Shown: positions 24,954-33,558, numbered from the stretch's first letter. The stretch is 64,000 bases of DNA from an uncultured Selenomonas sp. (GCA_947167105.1 CAMVGU010000004.1:1-64000), one strand, 5' to 3'. Numbers and translations are program-made. Notes: generated from the sequence alone by a model not told the origin.

Positions 24954-27080
24954 TTATCTCTTGCGACGGGCGAACAGGCTCTCCTGGGGCCTCAAAATGC
25001 GGCAGGAATTCAGCACCACAGCCAGTGTGGCCGTATTGTGAATGACAGCCGCCCACAGGGGATTGATTTTGCCCAGCGCCCCCAAAAGCATGGCAGAGGA
25101 ATTGACCAGTATGGTCGCCATGAAATTCTGATGCACCAGTTCCATGGTGCGCTTGCCCAGTTGCAAAGCCTCCATCAGCCTGGCCGGGTCTTCCGAGTGA
25201 ATCGTCACCGCCGAGGATTCGGCCGCTATATCGGTCTGACGGCCCCCCAGGCTGACGCCCACATCAGAGAAGGCCAGGGCCGGGGCATCATTGATGCCGT
25301 CACCCACCATCATCACCGTACCACGCTGCTTCAGCTTGTTCACATAGGTTGACTTATCCTCCGGCAGGATTTCCGCATAATAGGAATCAATATCCATATT
25401 GGTCGCCACCTCGGCGGCAACTGCCTTGGAGTCGCCGGTCAGCATGACGATTTCGTCGATGCCGTAGCGACGCATGCGGTTCAGCGTCTTTTTCATGTTC
25501 GGCCTGATGGGGTCTTCGATGCCAATGACACCTATCAGCCGCTGATCCCTGGCCACATACAGGAGATTCTTGTGGGTAAGGCCCAGGGAGAGGTTTTCTT
25601 CGTCATTGATGCCGTTCTCCGCCAGGAATTTCCGGCTGCCCACGCGGATAGTGCCGCCCTGGAAATCCTCGAACTCCGGCACCTCGGCCAGCATGCCCCT
25701 GGCCACAATAGTTTCTGATTTTTTATGCTGCGGCACTTCCCAGGCCTGTTCCTGCACATATTTCTGGATGGCCACCGCCAGGGGATGAACGGAATGCTGC
25801 TCCGCCGAAGCCGCCAGCAGCACTACCTCCTTCTCGGCCACCCCGGAGGCTGTTTTCACAAAGGAAATCTGGGGCACTCCCATGGTGATGGTGCCTGTCT
25901 TGTCCAGCACCACCGTATCAGTCTCAGCCAGGGCCTCAATATAGTTGCCCCCCTTCACGAGAATGCCGCGCTTCGCCGCCGCGCCAATGGCCGCCGAAAT
26001 GGCCGTGGCCGTGGAGAGTTTCAGGCCGCAGGAGAAATCAATGAACAAAAGGTTCAGCACCCGCTGCCAGTCCCTGGTGGCGCCGTAGACGATGGCCGCT
26101 CCCAGGAAGGAAATGGGCACAAGGAAATTCGCCATCTGATCCGCGAAATTCTGCACCGGTGCCTTGCGGGTCTGGGCTTCCTCCACCAGATGCACAATAT
26201 GGGCAAGGGAAGTATCCTGGCCGACCTTCTCCACTGCAATCACAAGTTCCCCTGCCTCCACCACGGAACCGGCGTAGACAGGACTGCCAGGATGCTTCAT
26301 GGCCGGATTCGATTCGCCGGTAATGGAAGCCTGATTCACCGCTGCATCCCCAGAGAGGACACGGCCGTCTATGACGATTTTCTCCCCTGCATGGGCCGCC
26401 ACCGTATCCCCGGCCTTGACCTGCTCCACAGGCACCTTGCGCTCTATCACGTCGCCATCTTCCTCACGGCCTTCCACCAGCCAGACATAGCGCTGATCCA
26501 GGGACAAAAGCCCGGAAATATGCGTCCGCGCCCGCTCCGCCGCATAGCTCGTCAGCATCTCGGCCCCGTTCGACAGAGCCAGCAGGGTCAGGCTGTTCTC
26601 CGGCTTACCGGCCAGGACGGAAGCAATAACCGCCGTGGCAGTCAGGGTGTCCGCGTTGGGCTGGTGGTCGCGGAAAATGCCGGACACCCCGTTCTGAATG
26701 AACTTGCGGGCAATGGCCAGCACCAAAAGGGAGCGCAGAGCCTTCAGGCTTAGGAAGAGCTGGGGATTCGTCCGCTGCAGTACCTGCATCGCCGCAAAGC
26801 TGCCTAAAGAGATCAGTGCATCCCGTTTGTATTCTGACAGGAGATCGGCCTGGCTCACAGATTCCTCCTTCACCCTGGCAACGGTCTTCACTACCTGGGC
26901 ATGGACAAGCTGCACCGGCAAGGTTCCTTTGTAGTAGATGGTGATCTGGCTTTCCAGCACCGTCACTGCCGCCACCTGACGATAGCAGCGCAGACGGGCG
27001 GCCAGCAAGCCGCGCTCCTCCCTGGGCAGCTTTGCCTGCAGCCTGATATTCAGCACCCCATAGCTTGACTGTGTTTTCAT
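24954..27080 (-). CDS. P1B-type metal-transporting ATPase (ferrosome FezB-like candidate)
   Basis: 708 residues from ATG at 27080, which overlaps the upstream stop as ATGA; a frame to 27179 is only read-through. The first 70 residues form a divergent HMA-like domain with LPREER instead of CxxC. Conserved P-type blocks are present: TGESNP, DKTGTITMG (phosphorylated Asp), and MVGDGINDAPALAFSD. In the metal-site helix the usual CPC is replaced by FSCGLKLSTATA, so the metal is probably not the Cu, Zn or Cd of classic CPx pumps. Being next to feoAB and HMA2-like proteins suggests iron loading of a membrane compartment, as in ferrosome clusters. That is inference. Confidence 0.8.
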   Translation of the reverse strand: MKTQSSYGVLNIRLQAKLPREERGLLAARLRCYRQVAAVTVLESQITIYYKGTLPVQLVHAQVVKTVARVKEESVSQADLLSEYKRDALISLGSFAAMQVLQRTNPQLFLSLKALRSLLVLAIARKFIQNGVSGIFRDHQPNADTLTATAVIASVLAGKPENSLTLLALSNGAEMLTSYAAERARTHISGLLSLDQRYVWLVEGREEDGDVIERKVPVEQVKAGDTVAAHAGEKIVIDGRVLSGDAAVNQASITGESNPAMKHPGSPVYAGSVVEAGELVIAVEKVGQDTSLAHIVHLVEEAQTRKAPVQNFADQMANFLVPISFLGAAIVYGATRDWQRVLNLLFIDFSCGLKLSTATAISAAIGAAAKRGILVKGGNYIEALAETDTVVLDKTGTITMGVPQISFVKTASGVAEKEVVLLAASAEQHSVHPLAVAIQKYVQEQAWEVPQHKKSETIVARGMLAEVPEFEDFQGGTIRVGSRKFLAENGINDEENLSLGLTHKNLLYVARDQRLIGVIGIEDPIRPNMKKTLNRMRRYGIDEIVMLTGDSKAVAAEVATNMDIDSYYAEILPEDKSTYVNKLKQRGTVMMVGDGINDAPALAFSDVGVSLGGRQTDIAAESSAVTIHSEDPARLMEALQLGKRTMELVHQNFMATILVNSSAMLLGALGKINPLWAAVIHNTATLAVVLNSCRILRPQESLFARRKR

Positions 27081-27895
27081 ACGGTCTGCCACCCTCTCAT
27101 CAGCGATACCGCCCACCAGAACATCTGGGAGCCGGAAGGGAGCTGCTGGGATGCCAGCATCTTCTGCAGGCCCTTGCACAGGAAGAAGATGGAGGCTGCC
27201 GAGCTCACATCCAGCCAGCCCCCCGTATGGGATTTGATCCAGGCGCTGAAATCCCGCACCGTGCCGCGAATGCTTTTCGTCAGAAGCCCTGCATGTGCCT
27301 CCAGGGACAAATCAGCCATCGGAACCGGGCGCGGCAGGGGACGGAAGATACGCCCCTGCAGGAAAGCAGCCAGCTTATCCATCTGCCCCTCTGCCTGCTC
27401 ATCCTGGGGGAACAGGAAAAGCAGGCTGCCGGTGGCAGCATTTACCTGCACCTCCTGCAGGAAAGAGAGCTGCTGCAACTTCTCCTGCAGCAGTTGCGCC
27501 AACTCCTCTGTCAGAGTCAGGGCCCGATAGCGGCGGCGTCCCGGCAGCTTTGAAACAAGCTCAAAACTCCCCGTCTGCTGTGGCCTTGCCCCGGCTATCC
27601 GCTGCAGCACTTCCGTACTCCCGGAGCCAAAATCACCGGCCTGGCTCCCTTGCCCATTCATGCCTCTGCCGCCACGCATGCCCATGCCGCCTCGTCCCAT
27701 CCCGCTGCCGGAATTTCCCAGCAAGCCGGACAGAATTGACGAACCACCCATGGACGCAGCACCCTTCATGCCCCGCCCCGGCATACCGGCTCCCATCATA
27801 CCGCCGACGGCGCCGCTACCGCCGCCCATCAGTGCCGACACAAGGGCCTGCCCTGCGGCCATGCCGGCCATCATGCCCATTCCTGACATTGCCAT
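27077..27895 (-). CDS. Met/Gly-rich membrane protein with HMA2-like domain
   Basis: 272 residues from ATG at 27895, placed after AAGGGGAG. The N-terminal 85 residues are extraordinarily rich in Gly and Met (MAMSGMGMMAGMAAGQALVS and several GRGM runs), a low-complexity stretch that may bind metal or pack in membrane. A domain at about 100-180 (FELVSKLPGRRRYRAL and VQVNAATGSLLFLF) fits the HMA_2 pattern of LPGRxR and later TGS. The C-terminus carries one hydrophobic segment (SSAASIFFLCKGL). ATGA overlap with the ATPase gene means coupled translation. Not a recognised named gene. Confidence 0.65.
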   Translation of the reverse strand: MAMSGMGMMAGMAAGQALVSALMGGGSGAVGGMMGAGMPGRGMKGAASMGGSSILSGLLGNSGSGMGRGGMGMRGGRGMNGQGSQAGDFGSGSTEVLQRIAGARPQQTGSFELVSKLPGRRRYRALTLTEELAQLLQEKLQQLSFLQEVQVNAATGSLLFLFPQDEQAEGQMDKLAAFLQGRIFRPLPRPVPMADLSLEAHAGLLTKSIRGTVRDFSAWIKSHTGGWLDVSSAASIFFLCKGLQKMLASQQLPSGSQMFWWAVSLMRGWQTV

Positions 27896-27899
27896 TCCA

Positions 27900-28199
27900 T
27901 CATCTCCCCTTAACATGCGTCATGATATACGTTTCCACTTTTGCCAGTTCCGGATTCCTGCGCAGCACAGCGGGCTGGTACAGTATCAGGATGGAACCTG
28001 TGACCTGACTGGTCTCCACGCTCTCTATCTCCTTAAAGGCCAGGAGTTTCCTGCGCACCTCCGCCTCCAGCGACGGATTGCCCACCATGCTCTTAGCGTA
28101 CAGCCGCACCCTGCCCGGCAGATAAGCGGAAATCTCCACCGAGCGGATGAATACATCCAGAGTGTTCGTTGGTATCTGCAATGTTTCCAAAAGGCTCAA
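27900..28199 (-). CDS. HMA2-like domain protein
   Basis: 99 residues from TTG at 28199 (AAGGAGG 8 bases ahead). It contains ISAYLPGRVRLYAKSMVGN and later ETSQVTGSILILYQP, the same LPGRxR...TGS pattern seen in the next gene, which marks the HMA_2 fold (ferredoxin-like, without the CxxC of copper chaperones). It is probably a soluble or peripheral partner of the downstream ATPase. Its stop is 5 bases before the next start. The function is unknown beyond the fold. Confidence 0.65.
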   Translation of the reverse strand: MSLLETLQIPTNTLDVFIRSVEISAYLPGRVRLYAKSMVGNPSLEAEVRRKLLAFKEIESVETSQVTGSILILYQPAVLRRNPELAKVETYIMTHVKGR

Positions 28200-28217
28200 G
28201 GGACTTCCTCCTTAGCC

Positions 28218-28260
28218 AAAAAGGACTGCCAGGGCCGAAGCCGATGGCAGTCCCCTTTTT
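28218..28260 (-). terminator. Hairpin with T tract inside the ATPase operon
   Basis: GGACTGCCA (28223-28231) pairs with TGGCAGTCC (28245-28253), flanked by A5 and T5. On the minus strand it sits between the 69-residue gene and the HMA2 gene, so it could end the upstream gene or act as an attenuator. Confidence 0.7.
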
Positions 28261-28286
28261 AGACAGCTCGAAATCAGTATGCCATT

Positions 28287-28451
28287 TAGGGCATGTTGAT
28301 TAATTCACTCAGCCCATCTTCGTGGGTCTTGACTGCCCCTGCTGCGTTGACAAATCCTCAGCATAGCACCACTATGCCTGCGGTTTGTCGCCTTGCATGG
28401 ACAGCCAATCCCCACAAATCTGGACTAAGCTCATTTAATCAACACGCCCTA
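28287..28451. mobile_element. MITE of about 165 bp with long terminal inverted repeats
   Basis: The left end, from 28287, begins TAGGGCATGTTGATTAA; the right end finishes TTAATCAACACGCCCTA at 28451. The ends pair over about 30 bases with a few mismatches. The TA at each end could be a target duplication, as for IS630/Tc1-type elements. The inside has a CATAG-CACCA-CTATG hairpin. There is no open frame of note. It separates two genes of the metal operon. Confidence 0.75.
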
Positions 28452-28457
28452 GTTAAA

Positions 28458-28667
28458 TTACTTCTTCTGGTTAGCCTGCTGGGCAGCAATCAAATCCTCC
28501 AGCTCTTCCTTCTGGCGCTGCAACTCTGCCAGGGGCAGTTCTCCCGCCGGAGCAGCCTGCTGCATCATGGCAAGCTGCTGCTCACGCTCCTGCATGAAGC
28601 GATAACCAAAGATACCGGCAATCACGCCTACGCCAAGGCCAATCCAAAAATCCGTCTTCTGGAACAT
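28458..28667 (-). CDS. Small membrane-anchored coiled-coil protein
   Basis: 69 residues from ATG at 28667, after AAGGAGGA. A short amphipathic start, one membrane helix (FWIGLGVGVIAGIFGYRF, about 7-24), then a charged, Gln/Glu-rich helix (ELPLAELQRQKEELEDLIAA) likely to form a coiled coil. YtxH-like in layout but not clearly a member. It lies upstream of the HMA2/ATPase genes, separated from them by the MITE and a hairpin. A scaffold role in the same membrane system is a guess from position. Confidence 0.6.
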   Translation of the reverse strand: MFQKTDFWIGLGVGVIAGIFGYRFMQEREQQLAMMQQAAPAGELPLAELQRQKEELEDLIAAQQANQKK

Positions 28668-28741
28668 AGAAAAGTCCTCCTTAATAAGATTCAACCAACT
28701 GAGCATATTTTAACAGTATTGATAAAGAATGTCAATATTAA

Positions 28742-29545
28742 TTACTTTTCCAGCTCCACCGGCGAGAGCACCGCAGCCCCGTGGCTGTTGCGGAAGATAT
28801 CTGCCCGCACGCCGAAAACCCGGCGCAGCAAATCCACATCCAGGACAGCATCAGGCGCACCCTGAGCATATAGCCGTCCCTCCTTCAGTACAGCCAGCTC
28901 ATCCGCATACTGCAAGGCATGGTTGATATCATGCAGCACCATGATGACTGTCATGCCCATTTCCTTATTGATGCGCTCAATCAACTGCATGACTTCAAGC
29001 TGATGGGCTATGTCCAGGTAAGTGGTTGGTTCATCCAGCAGCAGAATCTGGGGGCGCTGGGCCAGGGCCATGGCAATCCAGGCCCGTTGACGCTCTCCGC
29101 CGGACAGGGTCAGCACCTGCCTCTGACGGAAATTTTCCAGCCCCGTAACCTCCAGCGCCCACTCCACGACCTCCTGATCCTCCTTGGCATTGCTGCCGCC
29201 ATACCAGCTGCGATAGGGAAAGCGCCCGTAATCCACCAGGGTCTCCACTCGCGTATCAGGGGGAGCGGATAGTCCCTGGGGCAGGATGGCCAGACGGCGG
29301 GCCAATTCCCTGCGGCCCAGTTGCCGCGTGTCCTTTCCGTCCAGCAGCACAGTGCCTTCATATTGCTCATTCAGCCGGGACACAGCCCTAAGCAGGGTGG
29401 ACTTGCCCGCGCCATTTGGGCCGATAATGGCGGTGCGCCTGCCCACTGCAAAGTCCAGGGACAGCCCGGAAATGATTTTGCGCTTATTCAGGACAACGTT
29501 CAAATCCCGCACGGTAAAGCTTTGCAAGTGCTTGTTATCTGCCAT
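28742..29545 (-). CDS. btuD: ABC transporter ATP-binding protein (FecE/BtuD type)
   Basis: 267 residues. Single cassette with Walker A GPNGAGKST (about 38-46), signature LSGGERQRAWIAMALAQRP and Walker B ILLLDEPTTYLDIAHQ. The last is the FecE/BtuD/FhuC form. It powers the permease encoded just upstream; the two genes are separated by one base. Substrate is cobamide or an iron chelate. The cobI gene at the head of the operon favours corrinoid uptake. Downstream is an AT-rich gap of 74 bases with no further gene. Confidence 0.85.
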   Translation of the reverse strand: MADNKHLQSFTVRDLNVVLNKRKIISGLSLDFAVGRRTAIIGPNGAGKSTLLRAVSRLNEQYEGTVLLDGKDTRQLGRRELARRLAILPQGLSAPPDTRVETLVDYGRFPYRSWYGGSNAKEDQEVVEWALEVTGLENFRQRQVLTLSGGERQRAWIAMALAQRPQILLLDEPTTYLDIAHQLEVMQLIERINKEMGMTVIMVLHDINHALQYADELAVLKEGRLYAQGAPDAVLDVDLLRRVFGVRADIFRNSHGAAVLSPVELEK

Positions 29546-29546
29546 C

Positions 29547-30515
29547 TCAAAGCTCCCTTCTCAGCAGGAACAGAAAGAAAGGCGCACCCAGCACAGCCAT
29601 GATAATACCCACCGGCAATTCCACCGGTGCGAAGGCAATGCGGGCGAAGGTATCGCTTCCCGTTACCAGTCCCGCCCCCAGCAGAGCCGAGCCTGGCAGC
29701 AGGAAACGGTAATCAGAGCCTAAGAGCAGCCGCGCCGCATGGGGCACAATCAGGCCCACAAATCCCAGCAGTCCCACCACGGACACGGCGCTTGCCGCCA
29801 AAAGTGCCGCCAGCGCAGTCAGTATGAGCCGCGTCAGTTCCACCCGCAAGCCCAGGCCCTTGGCCAGCTCATCCCCAAGCTGCAAAATATTGATGTGCCG
29901 TGCCGCTGCAAAGGCAGCCAGCATGCAGCACAGGGTATAGGGCCAGAGCAATTCCACCTGGGGCCAGCTACGGGCGGACAGGCCGCCAATCAGCCAGACC
30001 AGGGCGCTGTGTACCCGATCGCTGTAGAAAATCATCAAGCCGGAGATGCCCGCGCTCAGAAAGGCCGAGACGGCGACCCCTGCCAGGATGATACGGATGG
30101 GCTGGATGCCGTTCTTCCAGGCCAGAATGTAGATAATCAGCGCCGCCAGCATGGCCCCGGCAAAGGCCACCGGCGTCACCAGGAAGGCCCAGCCCGGCAG
30201 GGCCAGCATCACCAGAATGCCCGCCAGCCCTGCGCCGGAGGAAATGCCGATGATATGGGGATCAGCCAAAGGATTCTTCATCACCGCCTGCAGGATAGCA
30301 CCAGAAAGAGCCAGATTGATGCCCACCAGCGCCGCCACGATGGTGCGCGGCAGCCTGATATTCAACAATATCTGCTCATGTTGCCCCAAGCCCCCCGCCA
30401 GAATTTGCCAGACCTCAGCCGCCGGTATTTCCACCGAGCCCAGGCAGACGCTCAACAGCATCCCGCCTGCAGCCAGCACAGCAAAAAGCGCCAGCAGCGC
30501 AAATTTCCTTGCCAT
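29547..30515 (-). CDS. btuC: FecCD/BtuC-family permease
   Basis: 322 residues from ATG at 30515, after GGAGGGAGC. A frame that begins at 30602 would add 29 residues translated from the REP palindrome and is rejected. About nine to ten membrane helices; the family blocks RLPRTIVAALVGINLALSGA, NPLADPHIIGISSGAGLAG and GLIVPHAARLLLGSDYR are all present. It forms the membrane channel with the btuD-like ATPase. Confidence 0.9.
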   Translation of the reverse strand: MARKFALLALFAVLAAGGMLLSVCLGSVEIPAAEVWQILAGGLGQHEQILLNIRLPRTIVAALVGINLALSGAILQAVMKNPLADPHIIGISSGAGLAGILVMLALPGWAFLVTPVAFAGAMLAALIIYILAWKNGIQPIRIILAGVAVSAFLSAGISGLMIFYSDRVHSALVWLIGGLSARSWPQVELLWPYTLCCMLAAFAAARHINILQLGDELAKGLGLRVELTRLILTALAALLAASAVSVVGLLGFVGLIVPHAARLLLGSDYRFLLPGSALLGAGLVTGSDTFARIAFAPVELPVGIIMAVLGAPFFLFLLRREL

Positions 30516-30540
30516 TGCTGACGCTCCCTCCTCTGTTCCC

Positions 30541-30597
30541 TCCACCTCATCCGTCAGCCTGTCGGCTGACACCTTCCCCTCAAGGGGAAGGCTTTTG
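30541..30597. repeat. REP-like palindrome inside the btu-like operon, copy 2
   Basis: CTCATCCGTCAGCC-TGTC-GGCTGAC hairpin followed by CCTTCCCC-TCAA-GGGGAAGG and T4. It fills the gap between the binding-protein stop and the permease start. It may lower expression of the downstream genes relative to the binding protein. Confidence 0.75.
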
Positions 30598-30598
30598 C

Positions 30599-31561
30599 TC
30601 AACGGAACCTGTCCGGATAGACCTCACCTGCCATCAGCCTGAAGGCTTCCGGGTAGTGCAGGCCCGGACTCAGCAGGAAAAGATTCTGGGGCAGGTAATA
30701 GACCCGCTTCTCCCGCACAGCCTCCACAGATTGCCAGGCCGGACTTTCTGCCATGGTCTTCTCCATCCCTGCCTTGATTTCCTCCAGCTTGCCCATGCTG
30801 GTAACAAAGATGATTTCAGGATTTTTCTCAACCAGTGTCTCCAGGCTGTAGGGCGCAGCATCCGGGTTCTTCTCCAGGGGAGCCAGTCCCGCCGCCACAT
30901 TCTCCCAGCCCAGCATCTGCACCACAGAACCGGCAATGCTGCCCTCAAGCTGGACAGTCAGCCCCTGGTTCGTGCTGTGGATAACAGCCACACGCCGCTG
31001 CTCCTTGGGCAGTTTTTCCTTGACCGCCCCTATCTCCTGCTCCATGGCGGCAAGCAGCTTCTCACCCTTTTCCTGTTCACCGGTAAGCTTCGCAAATAAG
31101 CGTACCGTGCGCTGCACATCCTCATAGCTCTTCATGTCAACGACCACAGTCTTGACACCGGCTGCTTCCAGTGGCTCGATGAGCTTTTCGTTCATATTCT
31201 TGTTGATAATGACGAGATCCGGCGAGGCTGCCAGGAGTTTCTCCACATCAATCTGAGTGACCTTGCCAATACTGGCCTTGTCCCTGGCAAAATCCGGCAT
31301 CTGGTTTTTGGAGTCGGGACGCGCCACCACATCCCCGCCCACCTCATGCAGGGGTTCCAGGAAAGACGCCGATGTTACCGCTATACGCTCTGGCTTTTGC
31401 TCCAGCATGACTTCCCGGCCCAGATCATCAGTCACGACAGCAAAAGCATTCTCCCTCTGGGAGAAGCTGACCGACTCCACAGGCTCCGGGCCGCAGCCTG
31501 CTATGCAAGCTGCCAGGGCAGCACACAAAAAAGCCGCCAGCGTTTTTTGCCATTTACGCAT
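30599..31561 (-). CDS. btuF: Corrinoid or chelate-binding lipoprotein (BtuF/FecB type)
   Basis: 320 residues. The signal ends in a lipobox, ACIAGC (Cys about 23), so this is a lipid-anchored binding protein. The fold is that of helical-backbone periplasmic binding proteins: DDLGREVMLEQKPERIAV, SPDLVIINKNMNEKLIEPLEA and PEIIFVTSMGK. ATG with AAGGGG ahead. It begins 11 bases after cobI. It should deliver substrate to the BtuCD-like pair; corrinoid is preferred because of cobI, but iron-siderophore uptake is not excluded. Confidence 0.82.
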   Translation of the reverse strand: MRKWQKTLAAFLCAALAACIAGCGPEPVESVSFSQRENAFAVVTDDLGREVMLEQKPERIAVTSASFLEPLHEVGGDVVARPDSKNQMPDFARDKASIGKVTQIDVEKLLAASPDLVIINKNMNEKLIEPLEAAGVKTVVVDMKSYEDVQRTVRLFAKLTGEQEKGEKLLAAMEQEIGAVKEKLPKEQRRVAVIHSTNQGLTVQLEGSIAGSVVQMLGWENVAAGLAPLEKNPDAAPYSLETLVEKNPEIIFVTSMGKLEEIKAGMEKTMAESPAWQSVEAVREKRVYYLPQNLFLLSPGLHYPEAFRLMAGEVYPDRFR

Positions 31562-31572
31562 CTAATCGCCCC

Positions 31573-32271
31573 TTAATGCCTGCGCGTCAAAATAGTGGAT
31601 AAATAATTCAGCTTATCATGGGCATGAGCCATGATATCATCAACAACGACCTCTCCCTCCAAGCCTGCCCGGCTCACCAGCACGGCCTGCTCGGCCATGC
31701 CGTGAGCGGCCAGCTGATGGGCGATGTCGGAGAAATTCTTATAGACTTTCATCAGCACCACGTTATCTGCCGCAGCCAGGGCGCCCTGTATCTTATCGGG
31801 GTTCGCCGTTGCCGGGATTACGGCCAGTACATCATCACCCTCCACCACCGGACGGCCTACCTGGCTGGCAATAGCTGTAAAGGCGGGAATACCGGGAATC
31901 GTGCGGATTTCAATATCCTCATGCTCCAGCAAGCGGTACACGTATATATAGGTGGAATAAAACATGGGATCGCCCAGGGTCAGGAAAGCTACATTCTTCC
32001 CGGCCTGCAGCAGTCCCAGAATCTCCGTCTTATTCGCCTCCCAGGCGGCGGTATCCTCGGCAAAGCCCTTCACCATGGGAAAGACCTGATAGACGATTTC
32101 GATATCCCGCTTCAGGTAGGGCTTCGCAATGGACAGGGCCACGCTGCCATCCTTCTTCTCCGTCTTGGGCGCAATCAGCACATCCACCTGCTCAATGGCA
32201 CGCATAGCCTTGATTGTCAGCAGCTCCGGGTCTCCCGGCCCTACCCCGATGCCATAAAAAATACCGCTCAT
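31573..32271 (-). CDS. cobI: Precorrin-2 / cobalt-precorrin-2 C20-methyltransferase
   Basis: 232 residues. Tetrapyrrole methylase that moves a methyl group from S-adenosylmethionine to C20 of precorrin-2 in cobalamin synthesis (CobI/CbiL). The family signature GVGPGDPELLTIKAMRAIEQ is at residues 8-27. FLTLGDPMFYSTYIYVYR and PGIPAFTAIASQVGRP follow as expected. First gene of the operon with the btuFCD-like genes. ATG at 32271 after GGAGGT. No cobalamin riboswitch could be seen in the short leader. Confidence 0.9.
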   Translation of the reverse strand: MSGIFYGIGVGPGDPELLTIKAMRAIEQVDVLIAPKTEKKDGSVALSIAKPYLKRDIEIVYQVFPMVKGFAEDTAAWEANKTEILGLLQAGKNVAFLTLGDPMFYSTYIYVYRLLEHEDIEIRTIPGIPAFTAIASQVGRPVVEGDDVLAVIPATANPDKIQGALAAADNVVLMKVYKNFSDIAHQLAAHGMAEQAVLVSRAGLEGEVVVDDIMAHAHDKLNYLSTILTRRH

Positions 32272-32313
32272 CGCCTCTAACCTCCAGTTATAATAACTTC
32301 AGTGCATAGATAA

Positions 32314-32343
32314 ATTATAACGCGAATACATAAGATTTCGCAA
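32314..32343 (-). promoter_or_regulatory. Promoter of cobI-btuFCD-like operon
   Basis: TTGCGA (32338-32343), 18 bp, TATAAT (32314-32319) on the minus strand. The leader is about 35 nt, too short for a B12 riboswitch. Confidence 0.5.
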
Positions 32344-32371
32344 GGCTAAATCTTATTCACGCACTGCCAGG

Positions 32372-32424
32372 AGACCTCATCCACCGCTAACGCGGTTCCC
32401 CTTCCCCATGGGGGAAGGCTTTTT
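32372..32424. repeat. REP-like palindrome, copy 3
   Basis: ACCTCATCCACCGC-TAA-CGCGGT followed by CCTTCCCC-AT-GGGGGAAGG and T5. It reaches the stop of galR and may serve as its terminator. Confidence 0.75.
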
Positions 32425-33478
32425 ATTCGCGTTTTACCGGGCACCGGGCTTGTCCCGTGGATTCCCGCTCCACAAGCACATTCTCTATCTCCACACGGCG
32501 GTTCCTGCCTCCCCGGATTTTCTCGATGACCAGTTCTGCCGCTGCATGGCCGAGACGGAACATCTGCTGGTCAATGGTCGTCAGCTTGGGGGAAACGAAA
32601 TGGGCCAGGGCGATATTGTCGTAGCCGACAATGGATATATCCTCCGGCACGGCAAGATTTGCCTTCTGGCAGGCATGCTGCGCGCCCACAGCCATCAAAT
32701 CGTTGCAGCAGAAGATTGCCGTGGGCTTTTGCTTCGGCAGACGCAGCGACAAGATCCATTCCGTATCATCCACGGTGTCGCTGGTATTGCCGTCACCCAT
32801 ATCCACAATCATCTGCTCATCCAGCAGCCCCTCTGCCTGCATAAGCTCACGATAAACTTTTTCCTTGACAGCATAGGAGTCCGAGTGGCTGCCCCGCACG
32901 AACATAATACGCCTGTGCCCCAGTTCCAGCAAATGCTGCAGGGCTATCCTGGTTCCTGCCTCCTCTGCACCCATGACATAGGAGGCACCCTCTATCTCCC
33001 GATAGCCATTGATAAAGATCAGCGGTGTACGGACAGCCATCTGCTTATAGAAATCTTCCTCCAGCATCTCCGTATTGGGGCTGATGACAATCAAGCCGGC
33101 CACATTGCGGGCTATCAGTTCCCGGGCCGAAGCCTGCTCCTGGGCCGGGTCATTGCGGGCGCAGGACAGCAGCAGGGAATACTTGTCGTTGCTGACTGCG
33201 GCCTCAATGCCGTCAATGACCTCCGCAAAAAACATATTATACAGACCCGGCACCACCACACCGATAGTTGTGGAATGACGCAGATTCAGCTCACGGGCCT
33301 GGACATTGGGCACATAATGCAGTTCTTCGATGGCAGCCTGCACGCGCAAGCGGGTCTTTTCGCTCACCGGATAATTCCTGTTCACCACGCGGGAGACGGT
33401 AGCCACTGAGACACCGCATTTCCGGGCCACATCCACGATGGTCGCGTTCCTGTATGCACCATTTTCTTTCTCTGCCAT
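32423..33478 (-). CDS. galR: LacI-family regulator of the gal genes
   Basis: 351 residues from ATG at 33478 (AGGAGG ahead). N-terminal LacI helix-turn-helix ATIVDVARKCGVSVATVSRVV (about 9-29), hinge, then the periplasmic-binding-like effector domain with HSTTIGVVVPGLYNMFFAEV and FCCNDLMAVGAQHACQ. It lies just beyond galT, behind its own promoter and after a terminator. It is the obvious candidate to bind the two GAAAACGTTWACAAAA sites around the galK promoter, with galactose or a sugar phosphate as signal. No such site is seen before galR itself. Confidence 0.88.
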   Translation of the reverse strand: MAEKENGAYRNATIVDVARKCGVSVATVSRVVNRNYPVSEKTRLRVQAAIEELHYVPNVQARELNLRHSTTIGVVVPGLYNMFFAEVIDGIEAAVSNDKYSLLLSCARNDPAQEQASARELIARNVAGLIVISPNTEMLEEDFYKQMAVRTPLIFINGYREIEGASYVMGAEEAGTRIALQHLLELGHRRIMFVRGSHSDSYAVKEKVYRELMQAEGLLDEQMIVDMGDGNTSDTVDDTEWILSLRLPKQKPTAIFCCNDLMAVGAQHACQKANLAVPEDISIVGYDNIALAHFVSPKLTTIDQQMFRLGHAAAELVIEKIRGGRNRRVEIENVLVERESTGQARCPVKRE

Positions 33479-33514
33479 AAGCCCGATCCTCCTGTACCAA
33501 CTGCTCTTAAAAAT

Positions 33515-33558
33515 AGTATACACGAAACACAAGAAAAAGAGCAAGGTTTCCCTTGCTC
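33515..33558 (-). terminator. Terminator after galT with galR promoter beyond
   Basis: GAGCAAGG (33539-33546) pairs with CCTTGCTC (33551-33558), then T5 on the minus strand. About 20 bases on is a candidate -10, TATACT (33515-33520), with TTGCTC 18 bp ahead as a weak -35. galR can thus be made separately from galKET. Confidence 0.65.

Noticed and set aside
29547..30602. 351-residue form of the btuC-like permease
   Set aside because: The extra 29 residues come from the REP repeat; GGAGGGAGC is placed correctly for 30515.
32272..32371. Cobalamin riboswitch before cobI
   Set aside because: The leader from the predicted promoter is about 35 nt, and no B12-box-like sequence was seen.
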